Origin: Clostridiales bacterium
GTDB lineage: Bacteria; Bacillota; Clostridia; Caldicoprobacterales; DTU083
DNA: 6,587 nucleotides
Assembly (NCBI GenBank): GCA_012512335.1
Contig: JAAZEK010000233.1
Coordinates: 1-6,587, forward strand
Direction: 5' to 3'
Below, in pieces: positions 1 through 6,311 of the stretch. The translations under genes and the position numbers were made by a program. Within the stretch, counting starts at the first letter, position 1, and every line of letters begins with the position of its first letter. The notes under the pieces were generated by a model. That model searched no databases, was not told where the DNA came from, and saw only the letters and a list, made by a program, of their open reading frames with translations.

Positions 1-1
1 A

Positions 2-55
2 GCAAAAAAAGAGAGTGCTTCTAACGGTGGAGAATTGAAGAATAGTGAAAAGTAG
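2..55 (+). CDS. Possible 3' end of an upstream gene (partial)
   Basis: A frame open from the window edge reads AKKESASNGGELKNSEK and stops at TAG 53-55. The next possible start codon follows nine bases later (GTG at 65), with the ribosome binding site of the next gene in between. That tight spacing would suit an operon in which the upstream gene (perhaps a sigma factor, as is usual beside RsgI-type genes) is co-transcribed with the membrane protein. Seventeen codons are too few to identify a family, and a second frame (QKKRVLLTVEN, stop at 36-38) is also open from the edge, so the choice of frame is uncertain. Confidence 0.25.
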   Translation, partial: AKKESASNGGELKNSEK

Positions 56-62
56 AAGGGAG
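56..62 (+). promoter_or_regulatory. Ribosome binding site that bears on the start of the RsgI-like gene
   Basis: AAGGGAG lies 2 nt before GTG 65, 5 nt before TTG 68 and 11 nt before ATG 74, all in the same frame. GTG 65 is too close. ATG 74 is preferred because of its codon despite the slightly long spacing. TTG 68 remains possible and would add two residues. Confidence 0.55.
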
Positions 63-73
63 CTGTGTTGCAC

Positions 74-1702
74 ATGGGCACACAAAACAAGAAAAAACAC
101 AACCGGATCAGACCATTTACTACAATAGTGGCAGTATTTGCCTTACTTATAGTAGGAGTAACAGCTTATAATGTATATGGAAACAGGGCTGTAGATTCCA
201 TTATTTCTTTTGATGTAAATCCCAGTCTCGAGATGAAGGTTAATAAGAATGAAAAGGTTCTGGAAGTCAATCCATTGAATGAAGATGGGAAAAAAGTGAT
301 TGGAAACATGGAGTTCAAAAATACTGACCTGGAGATAACAGTAAACGCATTGATTGGATCTATGCTAACAAAAGGATATATCGATGATATATATAACTCA
401 ATACTCATTAGTGTTGAGAATAAAGACGAGGACAAAAGCGCATCATTGCAGGCAAAGCTGGAAGGTGAGGTTTCTAGGCTATTAAATGCTAGTTCAGTAG
501 ATGGAGCTATTTTGAGCCAATCCATAGCTGAAAATAAAGCTATAGGAGATCTTGCAGAGAAAAACGAAATCACAAAGGGTAAAGCTCAGCTAATCTTGCA
601 GCTGACAAATGAAAATCCTAGTTATGTTTTTGAGGATCTAGCTAAGCTATCAATTAATGATTTGAATTTGTTAATAGATACCAAGCATTTAGAGATTGAA
701 AATACATCTGCAGTTGGAACAGCTAGTGACAAGGCTTATATCGGTGTTGATAGAGCAATATCGGTTGCTATGGAGCATGCTGGCATCAACAAGCCTGATG
801 CAAAAGAGCTAGAAGTTGAGCTGGATTATGATGATGGAAAATTTATTTACGAAGTAGAATTTTACGCAAATGGTATAGAATACGAATTTGACATACATGC
901 TGTCACTGGTGAGGTTTTAACCTTTGAAAAAGACAAAGATGATGATTGGCATGACCGTGACAAAGATGATGATGACAAAGATTACAATAAAGATGATGAC
1001 AAAAATGATGATGATGATAATGACAGCGAAGATGATGACGATGACGATAAGAGGCCTGTAGTTACAAATACACCTAAACCTGCAACCGCTCCGACAGTTG
1101 TGCCTGTAGCGTCTCATCAGCCTACACCTTCCCCCAAACCAACTGAAAAACCGGTAGAGACTCAGAAGCCGACCGATCCACCTAAAACAAATCCACCAAA
1201 AACTGATCCTCCGAAGACTGAGCAACCAGCTGAAACCAGGATCTCAGCTTCTGCTGCAAGGAAGGCAGTCACAGATAAATTTGGTGGCATTGTACAAAAG
1301 ATTGAATATAATTATGATGAAAGAAATCCTTTATATAAAGGTGAAGCCTTAAAAGAAGGGCGAAGAGTAGTATTTGAGCTTAATGCCAGGACTAAAGAAT
1401 TTAAGAAGTGGGATGAAGGAAATGATAGTGACTGGAACAAGTTCTCCCATGCACTTGAACAAATGATTACTATGGATCAAGCAGCAAACATGGTAATTAG
1501 CAGAACTGGGAAGTCTAATACCTTTATACAGAAGATCGAATTTGACTGGGATGACGAAAAGCCCTTGTATAAGGGGGAAGCCTTTTACAAGGATATGAAG
1601 TATACCTTTGAGATTCATGCATATAAGGATAAAGGGTTCTATAAATGGGATTCTGACAATGATGACGATACATGGGAAGAGAAGTACTATAATGTTAGAT
1701 AG
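74..1702 (+). CDS. RsgI-type anti-sigma-related membrane protein with PepSY-like repeats, lacking the cytoplasmic sigma-binding domain
   Basis: 542 residues from ATG 74. A short basic N-terminus (1-14) is followed by one membrane segment (about 15-34). The RsgI middle domain spans about 35-212 and begins with DSIISFDVNPSLEMKVN. The Asn-Pro bond N49-P50 matches the place where RsgI proteins are known to cleave themselves. A PepSY-like domain (about 219-286) precedes an Asp-rich tract (286-327), a Pro/Thr/Lys linker (328-388, three PPKT units) and two similar PepSY-like repeats (about 389-448 and 465-527) sharing QKIE, PLYKGEA and KWD. Classical RsgI has a cytoplasmic domain of about 50 residues that holds sigma-I; here only about 14 residues face the cytoplasm. 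The topology suggests a wall-spanning sensor or a partner of another anti-sigma protein (inference). A stop at 53-55 rules out a simple in-frame N-terminal extension. The family is confident; the role is not. Confidence 0.85.
   Translation: MGTQNKKKHNRIRPFTTIVAVFALLIVGVTAYNVYGNRAVDSIISFDVNPSLEMKVNKNEKVLEVNPLNEDGKKVIGNMEFKNTDLEITVNALIGSMLTKGYIDDIYNSILISVENKDEDKSASLQAKLEGEVSRLLNASSVDGAILSQSIAENKAIGDLAEKNEITKGKAQLILQLTNENPSYVFEDLAKLSINDLNLLIDTKHLEIENTSAVGTASDKAYIGVDRAISVAMEHAGINKPDAKELEVELDYDDGKFIYEVEFYANGIEYEFDIHAVTGEVLTFEKDKDDDWHDRDKDDDDKDYNKDDDKNDDDDNDSEDDDDDDKRPVVTNTPKPATAPTVVPVASHQPTPSPKPTEKPVETQKPTDPPKTNPPKTDPPKTEQPAETRISASAARKAVTDKFGGIVQKIEYNYDERNPLYKGEALKEGRRVVFELNARTKEFKKWDEGNDSDWNKFSHALEQMITMDQAANMVISRTGKSNTFIQKIEFDWDDEKPLYKGEAFYKDMKYTFEIHAYKDKGFYKWDSDNDDDTWEEKYYNVR
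932..1048 (+). repeat. GAT/GAC codon repeat encoding an Asp-rich tract
   Basis: Within the RsgI-like gene, runs of GAT and GAC interrupted by AAA and AAT encode about 25 aspartates in roughly 40 residues. The tract separates the first PepSY-like domain from the Pro-rich linker. Because the unit is a trinucleotide, slippage would change its length without breaking the frame. The opposite strand reads as Ile/Val-rich and is not a gene. Confidence 0.8.
1175..1219 (+). repeat. Three tandem (D/N)PPKT units in the linker
   Basis: DPPKT, NPPKT and DPPKT follow one another inside a longer Pro/Thr/Lys region. This is typical of an extended linker crossing or packing against the cell wall. The DNA copies have diverged at third positions, so the repeat is kept at protein level. 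Confidence 0.75.
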
Positions 1703-1820
1703 TAATAAGCAGTGACTCGTTTTGCCTCTAGCAAGACATCGGGGATTTAGATGGAGACTCTACTCATGTAGGATAAAAGTAAAGTAAATAAATCAATAAA
1801 TAACAATTGATTTAACGAAG

Positions 1821-1851
1821 GAGGGCAAGCAAACAACTTGTCCTCTTTTTT
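1821..1851 (+). terminator. Rho-independent terminator after the RsgI-like gene
   Basis: GAGGGCAAG (1821-1829) pairs with CTTGTCCTC (1837-1845) across a 7-nt loop, with one G-U pair, and is followed by six T. It lies about 120 bases past the stop codon and should end transcription before garR. Confidence 0.85.
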
Positions 1852-1862
1852 AATGGGATGTG

Positions 1863-1928
1863 GCTGATATGAGCTTTAGTTAGATTCGTGATGGCAACAG
1901 CGACTGGAATATATTTATTATTTTACTT
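1863..1928 (+). repeat. 66-bp inverted repeat, copy 1
   Basis: This stretch, starting GCTGATATGAGCT and ending TTATTATTTTACTT, matches the reverse complement of 6425-6490 at 62 of 66 positions without gaps. It contains no open frame. It begins shortly after the terminator and carries only the outer part of the longer structure seen at the other copy. Confidence 0.9.
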
Positions 1929-1981
1929 CCCAGTGAACTGTAACTGTTTAGCAGGTTATTAAGCCAATAATTATACTTGAA

Positions 1982-2010
1982 TTGAGGAGTAAGGGAAATC
2001 ATGGTATTAT
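1982..2010 (+). promoter_or_regulatory. Sigma-A-type promoter for garR
   Basis: TTGAGG (1982-1987) is separated by 17 bases from TATTAT (2005-2010). A TG at 2002-2003 gives an extended -10. Transcription would start near 2017, leaving a leader of about 27 bases with AGAGG (2031-2035) 8 bases before the garR ATG. Confidence 0.6.
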
Positions 2011-2022
2011 GTAGTCATAATA
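2005..2022. promoter_or_regulatory. Operator-like dyad over the garR -10 and start site
   Basis: TATTATG (2005-2011) and CATAATA (2016-2022) form a perfect 7-bp inverted repeat around TAGT. A repressor bound here would cover the -10 box and the transcription start. The regulator is not identified, and AT-rich dyads of this size can arise by chance. Confidence 0.4.
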
Positions 2023-2043
2023 TCGATAAAAGAGGTTGATAAA

Positions 2044-2928
2044 ATGTTGAAGGTTGGATTTATTGGCTTGGGGATTATGGGTAAACCTATGGCGAAGAAC
2101 TTGTTCAAGGCTGGATATGAAGTTTATGCTTACGATATTAATAATGACGCTATTAAAGAAATTGAGGCTGCTGGAGGAATTGGATGTGCTTCTATTGAGG
2201 AGGTAGCTGGAGCTTGTGATCAGATAATTACCATGTTACCTAACTCCCCACATGTAAAACAGGTGGTTATAGAGCAGGGAGGGATTATTGATTATGCAAA
2301 AGAGGGCACATTGGTCATAGACATGAGCTCTATAGCGCCAAACGTTTCTAAGGAAATACAAGCAGAGCTAGCTAAGAAGAGTATTAGAATTATAGATGCT
2401 CCAGTATCTGGAGGAGAGCCTAAAGCTATCGACGGCACACTGGCAATTATGGTAGGTGGTGAGCAAGAAGACTTCGATCAAGCAAAGCCTTTATTTGACA
2501 TATTAGGTTCATCTGCGGTTTTAGTTGGACCTATTGGGAGTGGAAATACCTGTAAGCTAGCAAATCAAGTAATAGTTGCACTTAATATAGCTGCAGTTAG
2601 TGAAGCTATGATGCTCGCTAAAAAGTCAGGTACTGATCCAAAGAAGGTTTTTGAGGCTATTCGTGGTGGTTTGGCGGGTAGTACTGTTATGGATGCTAAA
2701 ACTCCAATGATGCTTGAAGGGAATTTTAAGCCAGGGTTTAAGGTTGATCTTCATATAAAAGATCTAAATAATGCGCTGGAAACTGGCTATATCACGGGCA
2801 GCCCATTACTTTTAACTGCGGAGGTTATGCAAATACTTCAGATGTTACATGCGGATGGAGAAGGCCAGAGCGACCATAGTGCAATCGCAAAGTTTTATGA
2901 AAAGCTTACAGGAACAAGCTTATCGTGA
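2044..2928 (+). CDS. garR: Tartronate semialdehyde reductase (2-hydroxy-3-oxopropionate reductase)
   Basis: 294 residues, the usual length for this branch of the beta-hydroxyacid dehydrogenases. In the cytosol it reduces tartronate semialdehyde to D-glycerate, in glyoxylate, glucarate/galactarate or glycerate metabolism. The N-terminal Rossmann fold has GLGIMG (8-13), and D31 ends the second strand, which favours NADH over NADPH (inference). The substrate motif DAPVSGGEPKAIDGTL begins at 118, the catalytic lysine is K171 in GSGNTCKLANQ, and the C-terminal helical domain carries NFKPGF and DLHIKDLNNAL. ITMLPNSPHVK, IDMSSIAP and AIRGGLAGSTV are close to the GarR/GlxR group rather than 3-hydroxyisobutyrate dehydrogenase. 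The ATG has AGAGG 8 bases upstream. The gene stands alone with its own promoter; glyoxylate carboligase and glycerate kinase genes are not in the window. Confidence 0.93.
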   Translation: MLKVGFIGLGIMGKPMAKNLFKAGYEVYAYDINNDAIKEIEAAGGIGCASIEEVAGACDQIITMLPNSPHVKQVVIEQGGIIDYAKEGTLVIDMSSIAPNVSKEIQAELAKKSIRIIDAPVSGGEPKAIDGTLAIMVGGEQEDFDQAKPLFDILGSSAVLVGPIGSGNTCKLANQVIVALNIAAVSEAMMLAKKSGTDPKKVFEAIRGGLAGSTVMDAKTPMMLEGNFKPGFKVDLHIKDLNNALETGYITGSPLLLTAEVMQILQMLHADGEGQSDHSAIAKFYEKLTGTSLS

Positions 2929-2946
2929 ACCGAACAGAAAATTAAT

Positions 2947-2985
2947 AAAAAAAAAGGACAGTTGCAGTTAGCCTGTCCTCTTTTC
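2947..2985 (-). terminator. Hairpin terminator between convergent garR and ferritin genes, probably bidirectional
   Basis: AGGACAG (2955-2961) pairs with CTGTCCT (2973-2979). Read on the minus strand, the stem is followed by nine T, giving a strong terminator for the ferritin gene. Read on the plus strand, it is followed by C and TTTT, a weaker terminator for garR, whose stop lies 26 bases before the stem. Confidence 0.85.
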
Positions 2986-3032
2986 CTATCTTATAATGAA
3001 ATTTATATCATATAGTTTAACTATTAACTATC

Positions 3033-3563
3033 TTATTCGCCAGCTTCCATAGTTGTAAGCAGTGCTGGTGGTGCATATACTCGTGTTCCCATTTCTTGAT
3101 CCATCAAATACAGGGCCTTTCCATCTCTAGCTAAGGCTTCATAGCGCCCCTTAATCCTATTGGCATTTTCTTCTTCCTCAACCTGTTCTTCTACAAACCA
3201 TTGGAAGAATTGATCTACCTTAAAGTCTTTTTCCTGTCTGGAAACATCAACTATATTATAAATAAGGGAAGTAACAAGTTCCTCATGCTTTACGTGCTCG
3301 TCGAAAAGGTTTGACAAGGATTCCCATTCGTGAGGAGGTGCGTCTATTGGCTCTAACAAAGCACGTCCGCCTGCTGTAATGATGTAATTGTAGATAATCA
3401 TTGCATGTGCCTTTTCCTCATAAGCTTGCGCATAATACCACTTTGCAAAACCATCTAGGTCCTTGGATGCGAACCAGGACGACATAGACAAATAAAGCTG
3501 TGCCGAGTATAGTTCGTATGTAACCTGTTCATTTAGTAAACGTTCAACTTTTTCATTAATCAT
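3033..3563 (-). CDS. ftnA: Bacterial non-haem ferritin
   Basis: 176 residues, a standard length for bacterial ferritin. The family forms a 24-subunit cytosolic shell that oxidises Fe(II) at a dinuclear centre and stores it as a ferric mineral. The ferroxidase ligands are all present at the positions numbered in E. coli FtnA: E17, E50, H53, E94 and Q127. The third-site residues E49, E126, E129 and E130 are also there (FVEEQVEEEEN). No bacterioferritin haem methionine is evident at the usual place, and there is no Dps-like shortening. The C-terminus ends in a short tail after MGTRVYAPPALL. The ATG has AAAGGGAG 8 bases upstream. It converges on garR and reads in the same direction as the ATPase gene, 153 bases away with repeats between, so it is probably transcribed alone. 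Confidence 0.95.
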   Translation of the reverse strand: MINEKVERLLNEQVTYELYSAQLYLSMSSWFASKDLDGFAKWYYAQAYEEKAHAMIIYNYIITAGGRALLEPIDAPPHEWESLSNLFDEHVKHEELVTSLIYNIVDVSRQEKDFKVDQFFQWFVEEQVEEEENANRIKGRYEALARDGKALYLMDQEMGTRVYAPPALLTTMEAGE

Positions 3564-3615
3564 TAAAATCGCTCCCTTTTATATTCATAGTTTTATCTGT
3601 ACATATTTATCCCCA

Positions 3616-3643
3616 ATTTTAAGAGCTATGAAACAATTGTTTA
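3616..3643 (-). promoter_or_regulatory. Weak candidate promoter for the ferritin gene
   Basis: On the minus strand TAAACA (plus 3638-3643, four of six consensus) is 16 bases from TAAAAT (plus 3616-3621, five of six). The leader would be about 45 bases. The -35 box overlaps the palindrome at 3631-3642. Other AT-rich hexamers nearby make this assignment tentative. Confidence 0.3.
3631..3642. promoter_or_regulatory. Perfect 12-bp palindrome upstream of ferritin
   Basis: AAACAATTGTTT is its own reverse complement. It lies 68 bases upstream of the ferritin start and overlaps the candidate -35 and spacer. It does not match the Fur or PerR box consensus well. Its centre is exactly 20 bp from that of the palindrome at 3651-3662. 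Confidence 0.4.
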
Positions 3644-3650
3644 TTGAGAA

Positions 3651-3662
3651 TCTCTTAAGAGA
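3651..3662. promoter_or_regulatory. Second perfect 12-bp palindrome upstream of ferritin
   Basis: TCTCTTAAGAGA is its own reverse complement. GAGA at 3646-3649 can also pair with its TCTC, giving nested dyads. It could be an operator or, as RNA, a small hairpin downstream of the ATPase gene. No T-run follows it in the ATPase direction, so it is not a classical terminator. Confidence 0.35.
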
Positions 3663-3669
3663 CCCAGAA

Positions 3670-3719
3670 TGAAGCAAGAGAACCGTCCCCGTGCCTCACT
3701 GTGCCTCACCCGTGCTTCA
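3670..3719 (-). repeat. REP-like palindromic repeat A, overlapping the ATPase stop codon
   Basis: A 50-bp element bounded by the 7-bp inverted repeat TGAAGCA (3670-3676) and TGCTTCA (3713-3719). On the minus strand it carries two GTGAGGCAC-like units and then CACGGGGACGGTTCTC. A 20-base core (3678-3697) is identical to the reverse complement of 6386-6405 in repeat B. Such GGGGACGGTTCT motifs resemble dispersed palindromic repeats I recall from clostridial genomes, where REP-associated tyrosine transposases (Y1_Tnp) are the likely movers; no such gene is in the window. Confidence 0.8.
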
Positions 3720-6200
3720 CCAGGCTTTTGTATATGAACCATCTGATTCACGACGCAACGGCTCCCATGTTAGGGACAGTGCCTTTACTACACAGTCGCG
3801 CTTTAGGGGCTTTACTTCGTAGGCAGTGACATCCTCAGACTTTGCATCCAGCTTATCTGTAATCCCATCTATATCGGTCTGTAGAGCCTTTTCTAGCTCA
3901 GCCAGCTGTTCGCAATAGGCTTCCACAGTTTCCTTGGAACGAGTTACATCACCTTTTTGCTTTGTCTGTCTGCTAACACTTCGGGCGGTGGTTACTGCTT
4001 TACCTACGCTGGAGGTGCTGACCTTTTTTCGTCCTAATAATGCACTAAGTAGGGTAGAGCCTAATGAAACAGCAGTTTGTATGCCTGCGTCTCTGGCTTG
4101 GTCCTTTTCCCGCTCAACTGCCTGTTCTGCCTTGCGGATACGTTCTTCTAAGGTAGCTACCTTCTTGGTATAAGAATCTCTAAGCTTTTCAATAGCTTCA
4201 TCTCTAGCCTCGCGACTTTCCTGTTGTAAACGGACGACAAAGTCCCGTTCGCTCTCATCAGGCTGAGAAATTTTCTTAAGGTGAAGGTTGCGATATAGAG
4301 GTAGTTTTGCATTACGGAACAAGTAATCTACCAAGTCTCTCTCCCAAGCGGTATAATTTGTTTTCCTTAGGCATGCCGATGGTATAGGCAGGTAGCTTGC
4401 GTTTTCAGCACCTGAAGTGTCAAGATCATCGGCATCAAATTCGATGATTTCACTCTGATTCCAATCAACAGGGATAAGACTATCATTAATTGGGACAAGA
4501 CGCATGATATCCTCCGAAGTGGAAATATCATTCTTTTTGTCCTCATAATGAACAGTAGCCAGGCCTGTAAGGCTAGCCCTATATACTAACCCTTCACGTC
4601 TTCCACGATAGGGAAGATAGGTCTGTGTGACGGTATCCGGAAGCTGTGGAGCTACTTCCTGCTGGGAAACGCTGGAGGGCATGGTGGTTGTAGCTTGGGC
4701 TGTAGGTGCAACAACAGGGGTTACACTGCTAGATGCATCTACATCCACAAAGGATGCCGCAGGAGGCGTTGATTGACTTGGTGCTGGTTTCTGCTCCTTC
4801 GTCAGAAGCTGTATTTCTGTACGGCTCAGCGGTCCTCGAAGATATGAGAGACACCAGCGGGTTTCAAATAAAACAGGCTGCTCTTCATGGACATTGTTCA
4901 TGAGGAACTTTCTGCTACTTAGGCTGGAAATAAGCTCAGCTATTTCTTGACGGTCAAAGGCGTTTCCGGAAGTTAGAAAAGCACCTTCAAGCCCATCCAG
5001 TAAGCGGGCTCTATCACGATCTGTTTGCAATCGTCCGATAAACCAGGTTCCCATATTTGCTAGTCCTTTGTAATCTAAGTCCATGGGGTTTTGGGTTGTT
5101 AACATAACGCCTAGACCAAAAGCTCTTGCTTGCTTGAGCAGAGTCAAGAGTGGTTGCTTCGATGGAGGATTTGCCACTGGAGGGAAAAATCCAAAGATTT
5201 CATCCATATAAAGTAAGGCTCTGAGACTAGAGGTTCCTGGTTGAGTGCGTACCCAACCAACTATTTGATTAAGCACTAATGATACAAAAAACATACGCTC
5301 TGAATCATTAAGATGAGCGATTGACAATATGGAAATCTTAGGTTTTCCGGTATCTGAATATAGAAGCCTATCAATGTCCAAGGGCTCGCCCTGCATCCAG
5401 TCTGCAAATCCAGGAGAAGCTAACAGGTTGTTAAACTGAAGAGCCAAGGAGAAGCGGTCTTTATCAGGATAGAAGGAATCTAAGGACATAACACCTATTT
5501 GATTGAAGGGTGGCTTTTGAATTTGTTGAATCAAGCCAGCTAGATCAAGGTTTTCACCACTACCCCAAGAAGAAAGTAGAATATTGGAGATTAAGATATG
5601 CTCACGGCTACGTATTGGATCGGCTTCGATACCAAGAAGTCCGAGTAAGCTTGCTGCAGTACCAGATGCAAGTTCATTGACGGCTTCTCTGTCCTTGAGT
5701 ATTTCTGCAGAAGGTAAAGAAAAAAGCTTTACAATAGAAAGAGGATTTCCAGAGGAGCTTCCAGGGGTATACACTTTAATTTCAGTTTTTGCGTGCATAG
5801 CACGAATACGTTCACCGTCCTGCTCCCATTCAGCCAGGCCTTTTTTCCAAAGCTTAGCTTGTTGAGCTCCGTACTCATCTAAGCTGAGCCCTTTCTTTTG
5901 GGCCTCTTCCTTGTTAATCCAGGGAGAAAAATCAGCAGGACTTAAATCAGGGAAGGATAGCAGAAGGTTTGTCATATCACCTTTAGGATCAATTACGATG
6001 GCTGGTATGCCATCAATAGCAGCTTCTTCCAGCACTCCGATGCATAGACCAGTTTTCCCGCTTCCTGTCATGCCTACACATAAGGCATGGGTTGTAAGGT
6101 CCTTCGAATCATACAATAAGTACTCGTCTTCGCGTTTTCCTGTATCAGGATCGACAGTTTTACCTAAATAAAAGGTACCAAGCTTTTCAAATTCTTGCAT
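3717..6200 (-). CDS. HerA/VirD4-like P-loop ATPase with coiled-coil C-terminal region
   Basis: 827 residues. The N-terminal half (about 28-455) is a DUF87/HerA-type motor: Walker A GMTGSGKT (43-50), the IDPKGD motif (70-75), Walker B LLYMDE with D333 and E334, a TTQNP sensor (368-372), and an arginine-rich RLQTDRDRARL (390-400) that could supply an arginine finger. A Pro/Ser/Thr/Val linker (about 468-525) leads to a second folded part (526-640), a charged coiled coil (about 645-705), a small hydrophobic VSLGSTLLSALLGRKK segment (711-726) and another helical stretch (750-790). Relatives are hexameric DNA or protein-translocating ATPases; the substrate here is unknown. No NurA, SIR2, DUF4297 or nuclease partner lies beside it, and no catalytic nuclease motif is seen in the tail. 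The ATG has AAGGAGGGG just upstream (plus 6204-6212). The TGA stop is formed by the REP-like repeat. Confidence 0.9.
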   Translation of the reverse strand: MQEFEKLGTFYLGKTVDPDTGKREDEYLLYDSKDLTTHALCVGMTGSGKTGLCIGVLEEAAIDGIPAIVIDPKGDMTNLLLSFPDLSPADFSPWINKEEAQKKGLSLDEYGAQQAKLWKKGLAEWEQDGERIRAMHAKTEIKVYTPGSSSGNPLSIVKLFSLPSAEILKDREAVNELASGTAASLLGLLGIEADPIRSREHILISNILLSSWGSGENLDLAGLIQQIQKPPFNQIGVMSLDSFYPDKDRFSLALQFNNLLASPGFADWMQGEPLDIDRLLYSDTGKPKISILSIAHLNDSERMFFVSLVLNQIVGWVRTQPGTSSLRALLYMDEIFGFFPPVANPPSKQPLLTLLKQARAFGLGVMLTTQNPMDLDYKGLANMGTWFIGRLQTDRDRARLLDGLEGAFLTSGNAFDRQEIAELISSLSSRKFLMNNVHEEQPVLFETRWCLSYLRGPLSRTEIQLLTKEQKPAPSQSTPPAASFVDVDASSSVTPVVAPTAQATTTMPSSVSQQEVAPQLPDTVTQTYLPYRGRREGLVYRASLTGLATVHYEDKKNDISTSEDIMRLVPINDSLIPVDWNQSEIIEFDADDLDTSGAENASYLPIPSACLRKTNYTAWERDLVDYLFRNAKLPLYRNLHLKKISQPDESERDFVVRLQQESREARDEAIEKLRDSYTKKVATLEERIRKAEQAVEREKDQARDAGIQTAVSLGSTLLSALLGRKKVSTSSVGKAVTTARSVSRQTKQKGDVTRSKETVEAYCEQLAELEKALQTDIDGITDKLDAKSEDVTAYEVKPLKRDCVVKALSLTWEPLRRESDGSYTKAW

Positions 6201-6295
6201 ATGCCCCTCCTTATAAATCAGTCAACATGCTGTGAGTGCCTATTTATCCTTTGCATGCTACTGTTATTTGTGTCGATTTGAATTATAATTTGTCT

Positions 6296-6311
6296 TGATA
6301 TTATATTATCA
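6296..6311. promoter_or_regulatory. Operator-like dyad at the ATPase promoter
   Basis: TGATATTATATTATCA is a 16-bp dyad whose half-sites agree at seven of eight positions. It covers the candidate -10 box and start site. A 10-bp palindrome, AATTATAATT (6281-6290), lies just downstream in the leader. Neither fits the 15-bp Fur or PerR consensus well enough to name a regulator. Confidence 0.35.

Larger units (their letters stand above)
1703..2043. other. Non-coding spacer between the RsgI-like gene and garR
   Basis: No credible gene is seen. From left to right it holds about 118 bases with no recognised signal, a rho-independent terminator (1821-1851), one arm of a 66-bp inverted repeat (1863-1928), about 50 featureless bases, and the garR promoter, operator-like dyad and ribosome binding site. 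Confidence 0.7.

Noticed and set aside
166..573. 135-codon minus-strand frame opposite the RsgI middle domain
   Set aside because: The plus strand has clear domain structure and the opposite frame shows no recognisable motif.
917..1225. 102-codon open frame on the minus strand, rich in Ile, Val and Phe, resembling a membrane peptide
   Set aside because: It is the reverse reading of the GAT/GAC repeat and Pro linker of the RsgI-like gene. The hydrophobic run follows directly from the repeat, and no ribosome binding site or family similarity supports it.
1349..1618. 89-codon minus-strand frame opposite the PepSY-like repeats
   Set aside because: It overlaps two conserved domains on the plus strand and has no supporting signals.
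1703..1820. A riboswitch, such as cyclic-di-GMP, after the RsgI-like gene
   Set aside because: No conserved core or supporting stems were found, and the stretch lies upstream of a terminator at the end of a transcript rather than before a gene.
3670..3719. A short CRISPR-like array from the repeated GTGAGGCAC units
   Set aside because: There are only two short units with a few bases between them, no regular spacers and no cas genes. The element is a palindromic repeat.
3934..6171. Three plus-strand frames of 79, 93 and 86 codons opposite the ATPase gene
   Set aside because: All lie inside a strongly supported minus-strand gene, and their translations are Ser/Arg/Pro-rich shadows without motifs.
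6296..6311. Fur or PerR box before the ATPase gene
   Set aside because: The first half resembles TGATAAT on the minus strand, but the second half does not continue the 15-bp consensus, so only an unassigned dyad is claimed.
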